From Buxus sempervirens (taxonomy: Eukaryota; Streptophyta; Magnoliopsida; Buxales; Buxaceae), in NCBI GenBank assembly GCA_947561395.2, contig OX387194.1:18524048-18588047 (forward strand): a DNA stretch of 64,000 bases, read 5' to 3'. Below are positions 11,117-22,221 of this stretch, piece after piece; position 1 is the first letter of the stretch; each line of letters begins with the position of its first letter. A program made the position numbers and the translations under genes. A model generated the notes under the pieces. It had not been told where the DNA came from. It made no database searches and saw only the letters and a program-made list of their open reading frames with translations.

Positions 11117-14100
11117 TGTGCGCACCCGATTTCGGTCGCACGACGAGGCGCACGCAAAACGATGCGTGCCTCGGGAGTTGTTTGGAGTCGCCACTGCCTG
11201 ATGGGGTGCAGGCAGACACCTGGGTGCCTAAGTTCTTCTACTAAGGCTTTTGGTCTGCGGCTTTTGAGATTCTAAGTAGGGGCTCGGTTGCGGTCTGGGG
11301 AAGTCCGTAGACACCCCAGTCCACCCCGTCAAGTGACGGGTCCCATAGGTTTCCCTAGTTTTGAGTCAACTCAGTTGGTCTCTCACTCACCCGATTCCTA
11401 TTCCGGCATGTAATTTGATTAAGTCTGGCGGGACCACCTGAGTGGTGTGGGTCCCTTTAGTTGCTTTTATCTTGATTACTTAGGTGATCTGAGTCTGGTT
11501 GGGTGGGCCCCGTTGGAAGGCCCACGGTATCCTTGGTGGGCTTAGTCAAGCTCGTGTACTCTTGTGGACCTCAGTCTAGCCTGAGAGGTCCTTTGGGCTT
11601 TGGTTAGTTCAATTGATTTTACTTTAAGTTCAGATTTGAAGATTAAGTGTTTTTCATGCACAAGTGGGCCGGACCGGTTTGTGGGCCCCTAAGGTGGGCA
11701 CCACATGGTGTCCAAGTATTTTTTATTGGATTTATCTTTTGAATTTTTCCAAAGTGATTTGGACACTGGGCTTGGGGCCCGCAGTTCAAATCTGGGCTTG
11801 TAAGCCCAAGTTACCGGAAGTTAGGGTTTGTACCCTTCCTTGGTTCGGTTGGTGGGCTTTGGCGGGCCCGGTAGGCCCTTGCCCTTGGTCTCCGCCAAAC
11901 CACGCAATTCATGCATCAATTTCGCATAACAAGGCTCGGGTGGGCCGCATTGGGTTTGGCCCGCCCGGTTCAAATTGTTCATTTTACTTAAGTTATTTTA
12001 ATGGCATGCTTTGGTGTTTATTGGGCTTGGTGGGCCCTGTTGGAAGGCCCACTGGAAGTCAAGTTGGACCGAGAGTCCAAGTCCCATGTCGGGTTTCCGG
12101 GTGACCCAGAAACCCTTTTGGTTTATCCGGTTTGGTTCGGAAATATCATTCACATTTAGCAATAATCACAAAAAAACACAAAATAGACACTCTGTCAGAG
12201 AAAAAAAAAAACTGGCTCATTGTGCTAGGTCCAAGGGGAGGTACCCGGGGGCCCTGTGGGCCAAGGTACGAGTTGGATGCGCAACGAACAAAGGGGATGG
12301 GGGGTGCGAGGGGCTTTGCCCCCCGCGGTACAGTAAAGGGCATTTTTGGAATTTTTCAAAATATATCAATTTGGCATGTTTTAGGGGTATGCGCCGACCT
12401 CGGGCACTAGGCGCGAGGTCGGCGCGGGCCGGGCGGACCAAAAACCCGCGAAAAAGCACAAAAAAATGAGGTGGGCGCGAGCTTCGCGCGAGCTTCGCAA
12501 GCTTCGCGCGAGCTTCGCGGATACTCGATGCTCTCGGTTTTCTTTCAAACTCCATTTCTGAGCTGATTTTCAAGGTCTGTAACTAGTTTTTTAGGCTCTG
12601 TAAGCCGTCCCAGGGCTTCGGCCACCCCCAGAAGACACTTAAACTGGCATTCAAATTAATCTAAACATGCTTCATGCTTTTCAAGAAATAACAGCAAACC
12701 CTATATGAACATGGCAGTGGGATCCTTACCTAGCATGCATCCATACGAATCCACACAACCTCGGAACCTAAAAATCCGTGCTTCACCTCAAGAGGATTGA
12801 GAGAAGGGAACGAGGAGGGGGGTTTATCCGGGATACATTAGATAGGCTTCTCGTGAGGGAACATATTCCCTTTATTTGATGATCGAGGATCATCAGGCAC
12901 CAAACCTGGGTAGTCATGATAACAAGAGGGAACTAGGCGTGGGGTCTCTCTTACCTTTAGAGACCCTCACCTTACCCGATACAAAAACAAAAGCATGCAA
13001 TCTACTGAGGAAAAAGATTTCTAAACATGGCACCTGTCTCTGCTTTTATATATGTGTGAAAGAGAGAATGTCGAGGAGTGATACCTGGTAATTTTGAGGT
13101 TCCCTCGTGGTGTGTGGCCTCCCCTTGGAGCTCCGACAGAAGTTGGGAAGTCCCTTTTGCTCCACCAGCAGCAACAAGCCTTCCACCTCTTTATTGGAGA
13201 TGGATGAGAATGAAGGAGGGAAGGAGATTGCCTGGGGGTTTTCGGAGGCAAGCCGGGATGAAGAGAGGGGGGGGGGGGGGCTTCGGGTGAAGGAAGAGGA
13301 AGGAGAAGGGAAAGAGCTGAGGAAAACCCAAAACCCGAGGAAGAACCCGCCACGAAAAATTTTCCCCGAACCCTTTCAAATGAATCCTCGCGCGGCTTTT
13401 ATAGGCAAGGGAAAAGGGGTGCCGCTCACCTTGGCTCCCAGCTCAAGGTGGGCGCAAGCCCGCTCGCCACGTCCGCGCGAGCGGCATAATGATGAAAATT
13501 CATAAAATGCCGCCGCTCGCCGGTCGAAAAAATCTTAAAAATTCAGATTTGGTCCGTGGCCAATTTCAATTCAATCCGATATTTTCGAATTTTTACAGAT
13601 TTAGTCCCTGGGATATTTCGAATGTTCGGATATTTACGGATTTGATCCCCGAGATATTTTCCTGCGCAACTCGCCACGTGTGCAGCTTTTTGCCACGTGC
13701 GCAGATTGCCGGTTTTGCTGCTCGGGAATTTCATCAGCTCATATTTTCTTCATCCGTACTCCGATCTGGGCAAACTTAGTTTCATTAGAATCGTATCGGA
13801 GCCCTCCATCCCATGACCTAGGGGTAGGCCTCCGGATCGGATTTTAGCAGAAAGTCAACTTTTGGCTCTGCTGAGGTTTGACCGCCCGCAGAACCTTCAT
13901 CCGGACCCCGATTCCTGCAAACTCGGTTGCGTTGGAACCGTGTCGAGATTCTCTATCCAATGACCTAGGGGTAGGCCTCCGGATCGGATTTTAGCAGAAA
14001 GTCACTTTTGGCTCTGCTCAAGTTTGACCGCCCGCAGAACCTTCATCCGGACCCCGATTCCTGCAAACTCAGTTGCGTTGGAACCGTGTCGAGATTCTCT

Positions 14101-14380
14101 ATCCAATGACCTAGGGGTAGGCCTCCGGATCGGATTTTAGCAGAAAGTCAACTTTTGGCTCTGCTCAGGTTTGACCGCCCGCAGAACCTTCATCCGGACC
14201 CCGATTCCTGCAAACTCAGTTGCGTTGGAACCGTGTCGAGATTCTCTATCCAATGATATAAAGCAAGGTGGCCAATTTTTACTTGATCAAAAAGTCAACT
14301 TTTCACCACTTAGGGTTTGACTTTCTGTCCAGGGTTTGCAATTCTGGTTTTTTGGGGAGCGCAAAAATGAGGTGCTTACA
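11117..14380 (-). repeat. 3' LTR of element B (3264 bp)
   Basis: It opens on the plus strand with TGTGCGCACCCG and closes with GGTGCTTACA. It is near-identical to the LTR at 29246-32355 but about 154 bases longer, mainly because it holds three rather than two copies of a 147-bp unit (13817-14256). A poly-G tract lies near 13268. Open frames inside are not conserved genes. Confidence 0.95.
13817..14256. repeat. 147-bp tandem unit, three copies
   Basis: Units start at 13817, 13964 and 14110, each opening with CCTAGGGGTAGGCCTCCGGA. The partner LTR of the same element has two (31938 and 32084). LTR E has two diverged copies from 3485. Confidence 0.93.
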
Positions 14381-14393
14381 GCTGCCCCTCTTT
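14381..14393 (-). other. Polypurine tract of element B
   Basis: Reads AAAGAGGGGCAGC on the minus strand, directly beside the 3' LTR. This is where second-strand synthesis would be primed. It fixes the orientation of the element, in agreement with the primer site at the other end. Confidence 0.8.
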
Positions 14394-16585
14394 GCCGGAG
14401 TCACCTTGCGGACGAACGACAAAGAGAAAAAGAATCTCGTTTTTGCGCCTGGCATTTCTGTCGACATGGTTGACGAGTTTAGTCCTTTGAAATTTTCACT
14501 TTGAGAGGGAAGCGGCCAAATCATGTGGCGTCACTCCCTGGCTTAAGAGTTTCCTTGCCCTTTTCTTTCGGGTTTTTGTGGGGCAACTCTTCAACCTCTG
14601 ATTTAAGTTTTAAAGAGATTAGATTGGACTTGAGCTCGCCAACCCGTTTCGGCGTTGATGCCAGACACTTGACAATATTCTTTTCTTCTTATTTGTTCCA
14701 TTAAAGCTTTTAGGTGACTTCAGACTTCTGATCCATTTTGTGTCTTTTACTTGAAGTTTTTTTTTTTTTAAGGATTTGGTGGCCAAGGGTTGGGTTAGGA
14801 TGTGGACCGAATGGAGAAAGGAGGAGGGAAGAGCGGAGGAGGAGTTGCTGTTGGTGAGGAGGTGATTCCCGCGCTGTCCAGTGCCTCAAGGGAGCCCACA
14901 CACCTGCTGTACTCTATTTACAAAAGTGTGAAATCAAAATTACAAAAGGGGCCATCTTGCCCGATGATATCTTCATTTATGCTCATTCTTCTTCATGTCT
15001 TGTCATTCCTTCTTCGGCAGCGCTTTCGGGTTGGCTTTCCCTTTGGTAGAGGCTCCCTAGCTTGGAGTGACTGTTGCTGGGGATTGGGCAGGAATTTTTT
15101 CTTATTGCCTCTTCTTTCGGGTCGAGCCTTGTTAGTGACAAGCGTGGGAGTTCCCTGGGGAAGGATGCTCCGCTGGGGATAAGTGAGGATTCCTCACGCT
15201 GTCATTTTCCTTCATAAGGCCTTCTCCTTCTGCTTGGGTGCGAATTCTTCATGTTAGTTCAAGCTCTTGTTGAGTGCGAGAGGCTCCACCAGGGATTGAT
15301 GCGAGCTTGCTTGTCTTCTTTCCGCTCTTCTTCGCAAAGCTGGCCTCTTCAGACTAGGCGAGGCTTGATAAGTCTACGTCACCTGGTATCATTCTCTTAT
15401 TGCTTGAGAGGACTCTACTGGGGATGTAAGGGTGTCGTCCCTTGTTTGCTGAAGGCCTTCCAATGGGGATTTTTGGAGGTTGTTATTCTCCGTTTATTGA
15501 AGGAACTCTGCTGGGGATTTTGGAGAAGACGTTCGTTATCCCACTTTTGCTGTACCTGTGAAGGCAGGAAAAGACAATATGTTAGCCGTGGAATAGCTGG
15601 GGAATGCAAAACACTTCTTTTATTCTCTTCTTGCTCTGAGCCTTTTGCCCATTGCAGATAGAAGCGGCCTTTGCCAAGGTTAAGAGACTATCCGCTTAGG
15701 TTAGTAGCCCAACGTGGAGCTCAAAACAGTTAAGCAGAACAATTATAGAGAAAACAGGTGTGTCAGTGTGTGCCTGTGTTTGCAATATCAAAGAAATTTT
15801 CCAAGGTCAGACGGGACTTGGAGTGCTTGGTATTTTCAGAAGCATTGTCATCACAGGCCACTGTGAAGTCTTTGACTCGGGCGCAACCTGCCGGTTCGGG
15901 CCCCTTAGATCTGTTTACTCTTTCTCCGTTTATTTCCTGCCACTTTCACTGCTCTCTTCTGTATCTTGCTCTGCTTAAACCAGATGTGACCCGTTCTCTC
16001 TCTCTGTTTTTTTTTTTTTGACTAACCACGCAACGCCCTTTTTTCGGGTTTTCGCTGTGTCCAGCCTTTCTAGGAAACTCTGAATTCCGTCATTGCTTAT
16101 GAACGCAGACCTAACTGTTTGCCCTTATCATTCCTTTTGGGATCTGAGAGGTCTTAGAGATAGGACGAAATGTAGGCTTGATCTTGGTTATGAAAGAAAG
16201 GATAGATGGCTCAAAAAAGCTTAACTCTTTGGGTTTGCAAAGTGTGCTACTTTTATTGTTGGTGGGACTTACATCCTGGCTTATTTGTATCTCTATATTT
16301 TTGTTGGGTAAACATTTCCCCATTTTCTCTGTTTCTTTTCTTTTTTTTTTCTTTTTTCCTTGTTGTATTTTCTCTTCTGATTGAGGTTTTTCTGGGCAAG
16401 AATGCCCGATTTCTTTTTGCTTTGCCAGGAATGCCCCATTTGATGTGTAGAACACTTGCAATGGGTTGGAAGAATTTTAAGGCTCAAAATTGTCTAACTA
16501 GGGGAGAATTTAAGGTACTTGGAAGGATTTACAATCTAAAGGAGAGTCAAGGAAGGCCTCTCTTCATTTCCCAATCAGAATGATC
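14394..16585 (-). other. 3' untranslated region of element B
   Basis: A gene-free stretch of 2.2 kb. Between about 15060 and 15620 the motif CTGGGGAT recurs loosely about every 60-100 bases, as a decayed minisatellite. Near 16150-16215 there is a block matching the 3' region of elements A and C (a TTTCGTCCTAT motif on the minus strand). Low-complexity T-rich tracts occur near 14760, 16005 and 16340. I see no further gene. Confidence 0.6.
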
Positions 16586-16774
16586 CTAGGCATAGTACAG
16601 TTTGACTGCGTCTGCATTTATCGGCTCAGGAAAAATTGCCCCATCCATTTCTTGTAGGATAAGTGCTCCTCGGGACAGAACCTTGTGGACTACGAATGAC
16701 CCTTTGTAGTTTGGCTTGAATTTCCCTCTATTGTCCTCTTGATGGAAACATCTCATTCGATTTTGTGGAGCCAC
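16586..16774 (-). pseudogene. Integrase C-terminal tail left in element B
   Basis: The translation RGKFKPNYKGSFVV, then VLSRGALILQEMDG and FPEPINADAVK, matches the end of the integrase in element C (56025-56150) and in A (33290-33420). It is the only recognisable trace of pol in B. It shows that B descends from a pol-bearing ancestor and sits where the end of pol is expected. Confidence 0.9.
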
Positions 16775-16926
16775 TTTGCTCCAAGGCTACCTTATCTCTT
16801 GGTGTTGGGAGACGTTTTGCTCCTTCTATCCTTGCTCATTTCTTTCTTTGTCTTGGTTGTATCTGAAACTGCCTCTACCCATCTCTGACTCATCTATCAG
16901 CGGCTTTGGCTTCCCAAGATTCTGTC

Positions 16927-17832
16927 AACCAATGTGTGAATACACTGTGATGACTCCTTTGGCGTCCCATGTGTGAATACACAGTGACGATTTTCTTGCA
17001 TCAGCGTATGAATACGCAGTGATGGCTTTTCCACGTCTCATGTGTGAATACATGGTGACATTTTCTTGCATCAGCGTGTGAATATGCAATGATGGCTTTT
17101 CTGCGTCCCATGTGTGAATACACGGTGACATTTTCTTGCATCAGCGTGTGAATACGCAGTGATGGCTTCTCTGCGTCCCATGTGTGAATACACGGTGATG
17201 GTTCTTTTGCGCATCAGCATGTGAATACGCAGTGATGGCTTTTCTGCGTCCCGTGTGTGAATACACAGTGACGGTTCTTTTGCGCATCAGCGTGTGAATA
17301 CGCAGTGATGGCTTTTCTGTGTCCCATGTGTGAATACACGGTGACGGTTCTTTTGCGCATCAGCGTGTGAATACGTAGTAATGGCATCTCTGCGCCCCAT
17401 GTGTGAATACACGGTGACGGTTCTTTTGCGCATCAGCGTGTGAATACGCAGTGATGGCTTTTCTGCGTCCCATGTGTGAATACACGGTGACGGTTCTTTT
17501 GCGCATCAGCGTGTGAATACGCAGTGATGGCATCTCTGTGCCCCATGTGTGAATACACGGTGACGGTTCTTTTGCGCATCAACGTGTGAATACGCAGTGA
17601 TGGCTTCTCTGCGTCCCATGTGTGAATACACGGTGACGGTTCTTTTGCGCATCAGCGTGTGAATACGCAGTGATGGCTTCTCTGCGCCCCATGTGTGAAT
17701 ACACGGTGACGGTTCTTTTGCGCATCAGCGTGTGAATACGCAGTGATGGCTTTTCTGCGCCCCATGTGTGAATACCCGGTGACGGTTCTTTTGCGCATCA
17801 GCGTGTGAATACGCAGTGATGGCTTTTCTGTC
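16927..17832. repeat. 73-bp tandem array, about 12 copies
   Basis: The unit joins two related halves: CCCATGTGTGAATACACGGTGACGG and CAGCGTGTGAATACGCAGTGATGG. Each half has the core GTGTGAATACNC followed by GTGA. The first units are shorter. The array occupies part of the place where pol would be, between the second zinc-knuckle ORF and the integrase tail of B. Confidence 0.95.
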
Positions 17833-19745
17833 TGTCTCAAGTTCTGTTAGTACCTGTAGAAGTTCATGTGAAATTTAGTTAATTATAATTTATTTGTTTT
17901 ATGCAAAATTATGTGCAAATTCAAGTAATTTCTCCTTTGTTGAGACCTTTTGGGGATTCACCAACTGTTCGGATTTTTCTTTCCGGAGTGGGTCCATGGC
18001 GCGACCAGTAATCTTTGGGTCAGTCCCCTGACACTCTCATTTAGACTTAGGAAATGGTGCCTCCCGGCGCTCCCTGTAAGGGTTTCAACACTTTTTTGCC
18101 TTCAATAGCATGCCCCAGGTAGGAATGAGGGGGATTGTTTTGGTTCAGGGGGGTTTCTCTGGCACTGCCCTCCCCTAGTTCTTTTGACTTTCTCTCTTGT
18201 TTTTTTCTTTTTCCTTCCCTTGGTTGGGGGGTTGTGTAATGTTTTTTTTTTTTTGATTGATTCTCTCATTTGGGTTTGGTGCCCCACCCCAGTTTTAGGG
18301 CCCTCACAATTTCCATGGATCACGACACACAATGATCAGAGAGGACTTGTCCGTAGGACAAAATGTAGGCTTTGTTTTCACTGTTTAGAAATGAAGGATA
18401 AACAGGCTCAAACCCTATATAGCTTCACTCTATGGGTAACCATTATGTCTAGCCAAAGTTCTTCTCTGTCTTTTATGGTTCTGTCATTGCCAGCTTGCCC
18501 AAGATTCGATGTTACATTCTCTGTAATCAAAAAGGACTTCATAGTAGGACGAAATGTAGGCTGGGCTCAAGGGTTCAAAAGAAATGATATAAAGGCTCGA
18601 AATTGACGTATGGGTTAAGCCATGTCTTGTCCACCCCTTTTTTGGTCAGGGCTCGCTTCACCTTTGTTCCTGCAACTTAGCTTCTTCTCATTTTTCCATT
18701 TTTGTTCTTTTCTTTCTTTCCCTTCTTTCTTGGGTATTCTGCCCCAATTCTTGATTCTTGCCCTCGGGGTTTGCCCCGGCTTTCGTTCTCTTCTTTTTTT
18801 CTTTTCTTTTCTTTTCTTTACTTTCGAGGGACTGCCCCCAGTTCTTTCTTGAAGTTCTTGCTTTCTGGGGGCTCTTTCCTTTCCTCATTTCTGTCCCCTT
18901 TGTTCTTAGGGTGCTTTTTGCTCTGTCCTATCTCCACCTTCCTCCTCTTTACGTCTCCGACTGTACGAATCTTTATGCCCCAGTTTTGGAGACAAGACAT
19001 GGTAGGTTAAATGAAGGAATTGTTAGGCTCAAAGTGTTTTGCTAGGATTTCATCTGGTGTCAGATGACTTTTGGAGGAGATCAAGGATGGCCTTTCTTCC
19101 TTTCACAGAGAATGTAACACTTAATTACTTTTGCATGATTAGCTGGCTCGAGAGCCATTCTTCTTCTTTGTTCATCATTTTTTTTTGACTTTTTGACTTT
19201 ACCCCAGTTTGGGGTGGCTAGACATAACGTGGGTTAGAAATGAGACGATCAAGCTCAACACGTTTAACTAGCGGAATTTATTTGAAGTATCTTAGCCAAA
19301 AGATGGCCTCTCATCATTTCATTGAGATCATTGATCCTGGATTATGTCAGTGACCTTTGACTAGTATAGGCACCCTGCCCTTTCTTTTCTTTTCTCCCAT
19401 ATCACAATTTGCCCCTTTGTTTGGCGAGGTAGGTTTCTGATGTGATGTTGGGGGGATCCCTTAGCTATTGTTGAGACCCGCATAGTTTGTGCTGTTTGGC
19501 ACGTTCCATTTGTCACATTTTGATTGTTCAGGTTTGTCCCAAGATCACGGTCATGCCTGGGTGTGGCTGAAACTTCAGTGATTTCCCAAAAGATTTCATA
19601 ATCTTGCAAACAGAAATATGCTGTCCAGTTCAGAGTTTTAAAAGAAAAGAAAGTGTAAGCAAAATAGGCAATCAAATTATGCAAACAGGGTTGGCCGATG
19701 TAATCGGCGCTCTTGGAATTCAGTTGCATGCTGCGGACGGGGCTT
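17833..19745 (-). other. Repeat-rich non-coding stretch of element B
   Basis: A gene-free stretch of 1.9 kb. A motif that reads TAGGACRAAATGTAGGCT on the plus strand, followed by AGGCTCAAA, appears near 18350 and 18545. Weaker versions lie near 18990 and 19210. It is the same block found once after pol in A (33730-33795) and C (56455-56530). T/C-rich tracts and CCCCAG motifs alternate between copies. The stretch from about 18900 to 19745 matches element D at 43620-44580. Confidence 0.7.
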
Positions 19746-20507
19746 TCAAGTGCTCTTCTCATCATCATCCCCTCCTTGTGGGGAGATGGGTGGTTCGGAT
19801 ATCCGAATCTGTGCTAGCATGTCAGAGATGTCTTGTCCTTCAGTGGACCTTGGCTTCTCGAGCATTTCCTTCAAGAATCCTTGATCAATCAGATCTTGAA
19901 TGTCATGCCGTAGGTCCCAGCATCGGCTTGTGTGGTGCCCTGGAGCACCAGAATGGTACTCGCATCTCTCCGCAGCATTGTAGCTTCTGGCATTAACCAA
20001 TCGAGGGTTCGGGGGCTTAATCTGCACATACCCCTCCTTCAGCAGCATTGGTAGTAACCCAACCGGTGTATATGGTAGTGGGGTAAAAACCCTCCTCAGT
20101 CTGGCCTCCATTTCTTCTCTTGTCCTCCTTGAGGGGCCCTTTGAATGATCCATCCTTCGGTCGTGTTGCCCTTTGCCACGGTAGACGTTTAGCTTCTTCG
20201 AAAGCTGGGGAACATCTGCCGCTATGGCTTTTCCTTTCTCCCTTTGCCTTCGACCATCTGCTATGGTTAGTGGAGGGCTCACTTCTTGGCGGCTCAAGCG
20301 TATCCTTTCTTTCATGCTTTTGATTTCTTCTTCAAGAACCCTTACTCTGACTCGCAGCTCAAAATCTTCTTCCCTCCATGCTTCCCAGCGTTTATTCCAC
20401 GCTTCTTCTCTGTCCTGTATTATTTGCCATAATATACGGAAAAGGTCCACCATCTCGCGAACCACCGGAAGCATTCCTGAAGTGCTATCCATGTTGACTG
20501 TTGGCAC
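19746..20507 (-). CDS. Second zinc-knuckle ORF of element B (gag C-terminal paralogue)
   Basis: The product is 253 aa. Residues about 20-75 form a charged coiled-coil-like segment (RVRVLEEEIKSMKERIRL). The C-terminal half repeats the end of the gag of the same element: RVFTPLPYTPVGLLP, LLKEGYVQIKPPNPR and the zinc-knuckle CEYHSGAPGHHTSRCW. It ends in an acidic tail. It lies directly downstream of gag on the same strand. Element D has the same ORF at 42815-43612. Function is not known; RNA binding is a reasonable guess from the zinc knuckle. It looks open in this copy. Confidence 0.8.
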   Translation of the reverse strand: MPTVNMDSTSGMLPVVREMVDLFRILWQIIQDREEAWNKRWEAWREEDFELRVRVRVLEEEIKSMKERIRLSRQEVSPPLTIADGRRQREKGKAIAADVPQLSKKLNVYRGKGQHDRRMDHSKGPSRRTREEMEARLRRVFTPLPYTPVGLLPMLLKEGYVQIKPPNPRLVNARSYNAAERCEYHSGAPGHHTSRCWDLRHDIQDLIDQGFLKEMLEKPRSTEGQDISDMLAQIRISEPPISPQGGDDDEKST

Positions 20508-20649
20508 GGTTCCTGATAGGAGAGATAAACATTAGAAGGCAGAATACATGATGTGAAATGCCAAGATGCATGATGATGCTGAGGACTTCAATCAATCTCT
20601 TTCTTCCTTTTTCTCTCTTTTTTTTTTCTTTTTTCTTTTTTTTTTCTTT

Positions 20650-22068
20650 TTAATTTGGCGGAGGGTCGATCTTGAGCTCCCCAACTTCCAGAAGATCTTG
20701 GACTGCATGACGAAGGCTCCAACATTCATCAGTGTCATGCCCCGGTGCTCCTCTATGGTAACCGCATGCCTTGGCTGGGTCATACCCTCTACTTGCTGGT
20801 GCCCTTCTATTTGGTGGAACCTGCTTCAGGTGTCCTTCTTGCAACAAGGTGGGCAACAATTCTGCCAAGGTATATGGGAGCTGTGTAAACACACGGTTCT
20901 TTCTTTCTTCCTTGGTCAGGGGCTCCTTTAGCCGAGCCGGGGCGACACTGGCATGGGGACGGTCACTTCCTCTCTTGCGTTTGGCAGATCGGACCTGGTT
21001 GATCGTTCCTTCATATCTTATGCCTTCTTCCCCCCCTTGGGAGGATTCTGCCATGGAGCCTCTTATCTTTCCATCCCTAACCGCATCTTCGATCCTGCCT
21101 GCCGCCATGATTAGGTCGGTGAAGTTCGCGGCGCACTGTCCTAACAACATTGTGAAGTATGGTTGCCCCAGCGATGGGATGAACAACGAAGTCTGTTCTT
21201 GTTCAAGGAGCGGGGGTTGCACCACACTAGCTAGTTTCATCCATCTTTTAGCGTAGTCTCTCACAGACTCGCTATTCTCCCGTGAAAACCTTTGCAATTT
21301 TGCCCGGGTTTGAACCATCTGGCTATTCAAACGATACCGTTGGATGAACACGGCGGCCAGGTCGTTCCACGTCTTAATTTTGATTTTATCCAGACTCAAA
21401 AACCAAGAGTAAGCCGTGTCAGTCAACGACTTATGGAAGAATTGTACCATGATCTGTTCTTCCTTGGCATACTGGCACATGTCGCTAGAATATGCTCTTA
21501 GGTGGTTCAGTGGGCAACCCGTGCCGTCGAATTGATGTAGCTCGGGACATTTGAACTTAGTTGGGAGCTGGATGTCTGAAAAGAAGCAGAGGTTTTCAAG
21601 CGTAGCCTCGTTCTGCACTGTACTGGGCTGGACCTATTTGAGGAGTTCTCTCATGGTGGCCATTTCTGCACTGTTTTCTTCTCTTACTGTTGCCAATTTT
21701 CCTTCAAACTGTGCTTCCTGAGTTCTGTACCAGTCTTCGTCATCCTGCCCCAGTTGAGCCGGTGCAAACTGATCCTGCTGCGTGATGTGGAAAGGCACCG
21801 CTGGTGGTGGCTGTGGTGGTGCCTCGGGAGGAGGATGCACTGGGTAAAGTGGTGGTGCCATCTCTGCTTGTGGCGGGAAATGTGGCTGTGGCTGCTGGGC
21901 GACGGGTACCACTGGTGGGACCTGCCTTAGCTCTCTTAGTTCTGCCATTAGTTCTTTGATGACGGACCCCATGCTGTCAATTCGCTGTTGCATCTCATTC
22001 ACTACTGGCCCATGGCTAGATTCTGCCGAGTGTTGCCCCGGCGGTGTCTGCTCTCCTTGTTGGTCCAT
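20650..22068 (-). CDS. gag: gag of element B
   Basis: The start was chosen at the methionine of MDQQGEQTPPG (22068), which is conserved with element D and lies after a conserved acceptor-like AG|GTACCAA. The order is a Q/P-rich N-terminal part, a coiled-coil-like stretch, then a Retrotrans_gag domain (CFFSDIQLPTKFKCPELHQF, SWFLSLDKIK, RYRLNSQMV, YAKRWMKLAS, FIPSLGQPYF). It ends with RVFTQLPYTLAELLP and the zinc-knuckle CGYHRGAPGHDTDECW. It would form the particle and bind element RNA. The region carries about one break. Close to D gag, more distant from C gag. Confidence 0.88.
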
Positions 22069-22221
22069 ATCGGGCCTTTTCCTTGATCTTAACAGGTATG
22101 GACTTCTGCAAGCACTTTCTTGGTACCTTGGGATAGTTAACAAGCATTAGTGCAATTTCACATAAATTGATTGTACAACTTTATCTGACTTATTTATTTT
22201 GTTTTCTGATATGTTTCGCCT

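Noticed and set aside
16930-17840. Open frames on the minus strand with repeated YSHMG- and IHTLM-type peptides
   Set aside because: They are translations of the 73-bp minisatellite with no other support.
18622-19010. A hydrophobic, phenylalanine-rich possible membrane protein
   Set aside because: T-rich low-complexity sequence in the non-coding part of element B; the matching stretch in D (44256-44597) has the same composition and no conserved start or end.
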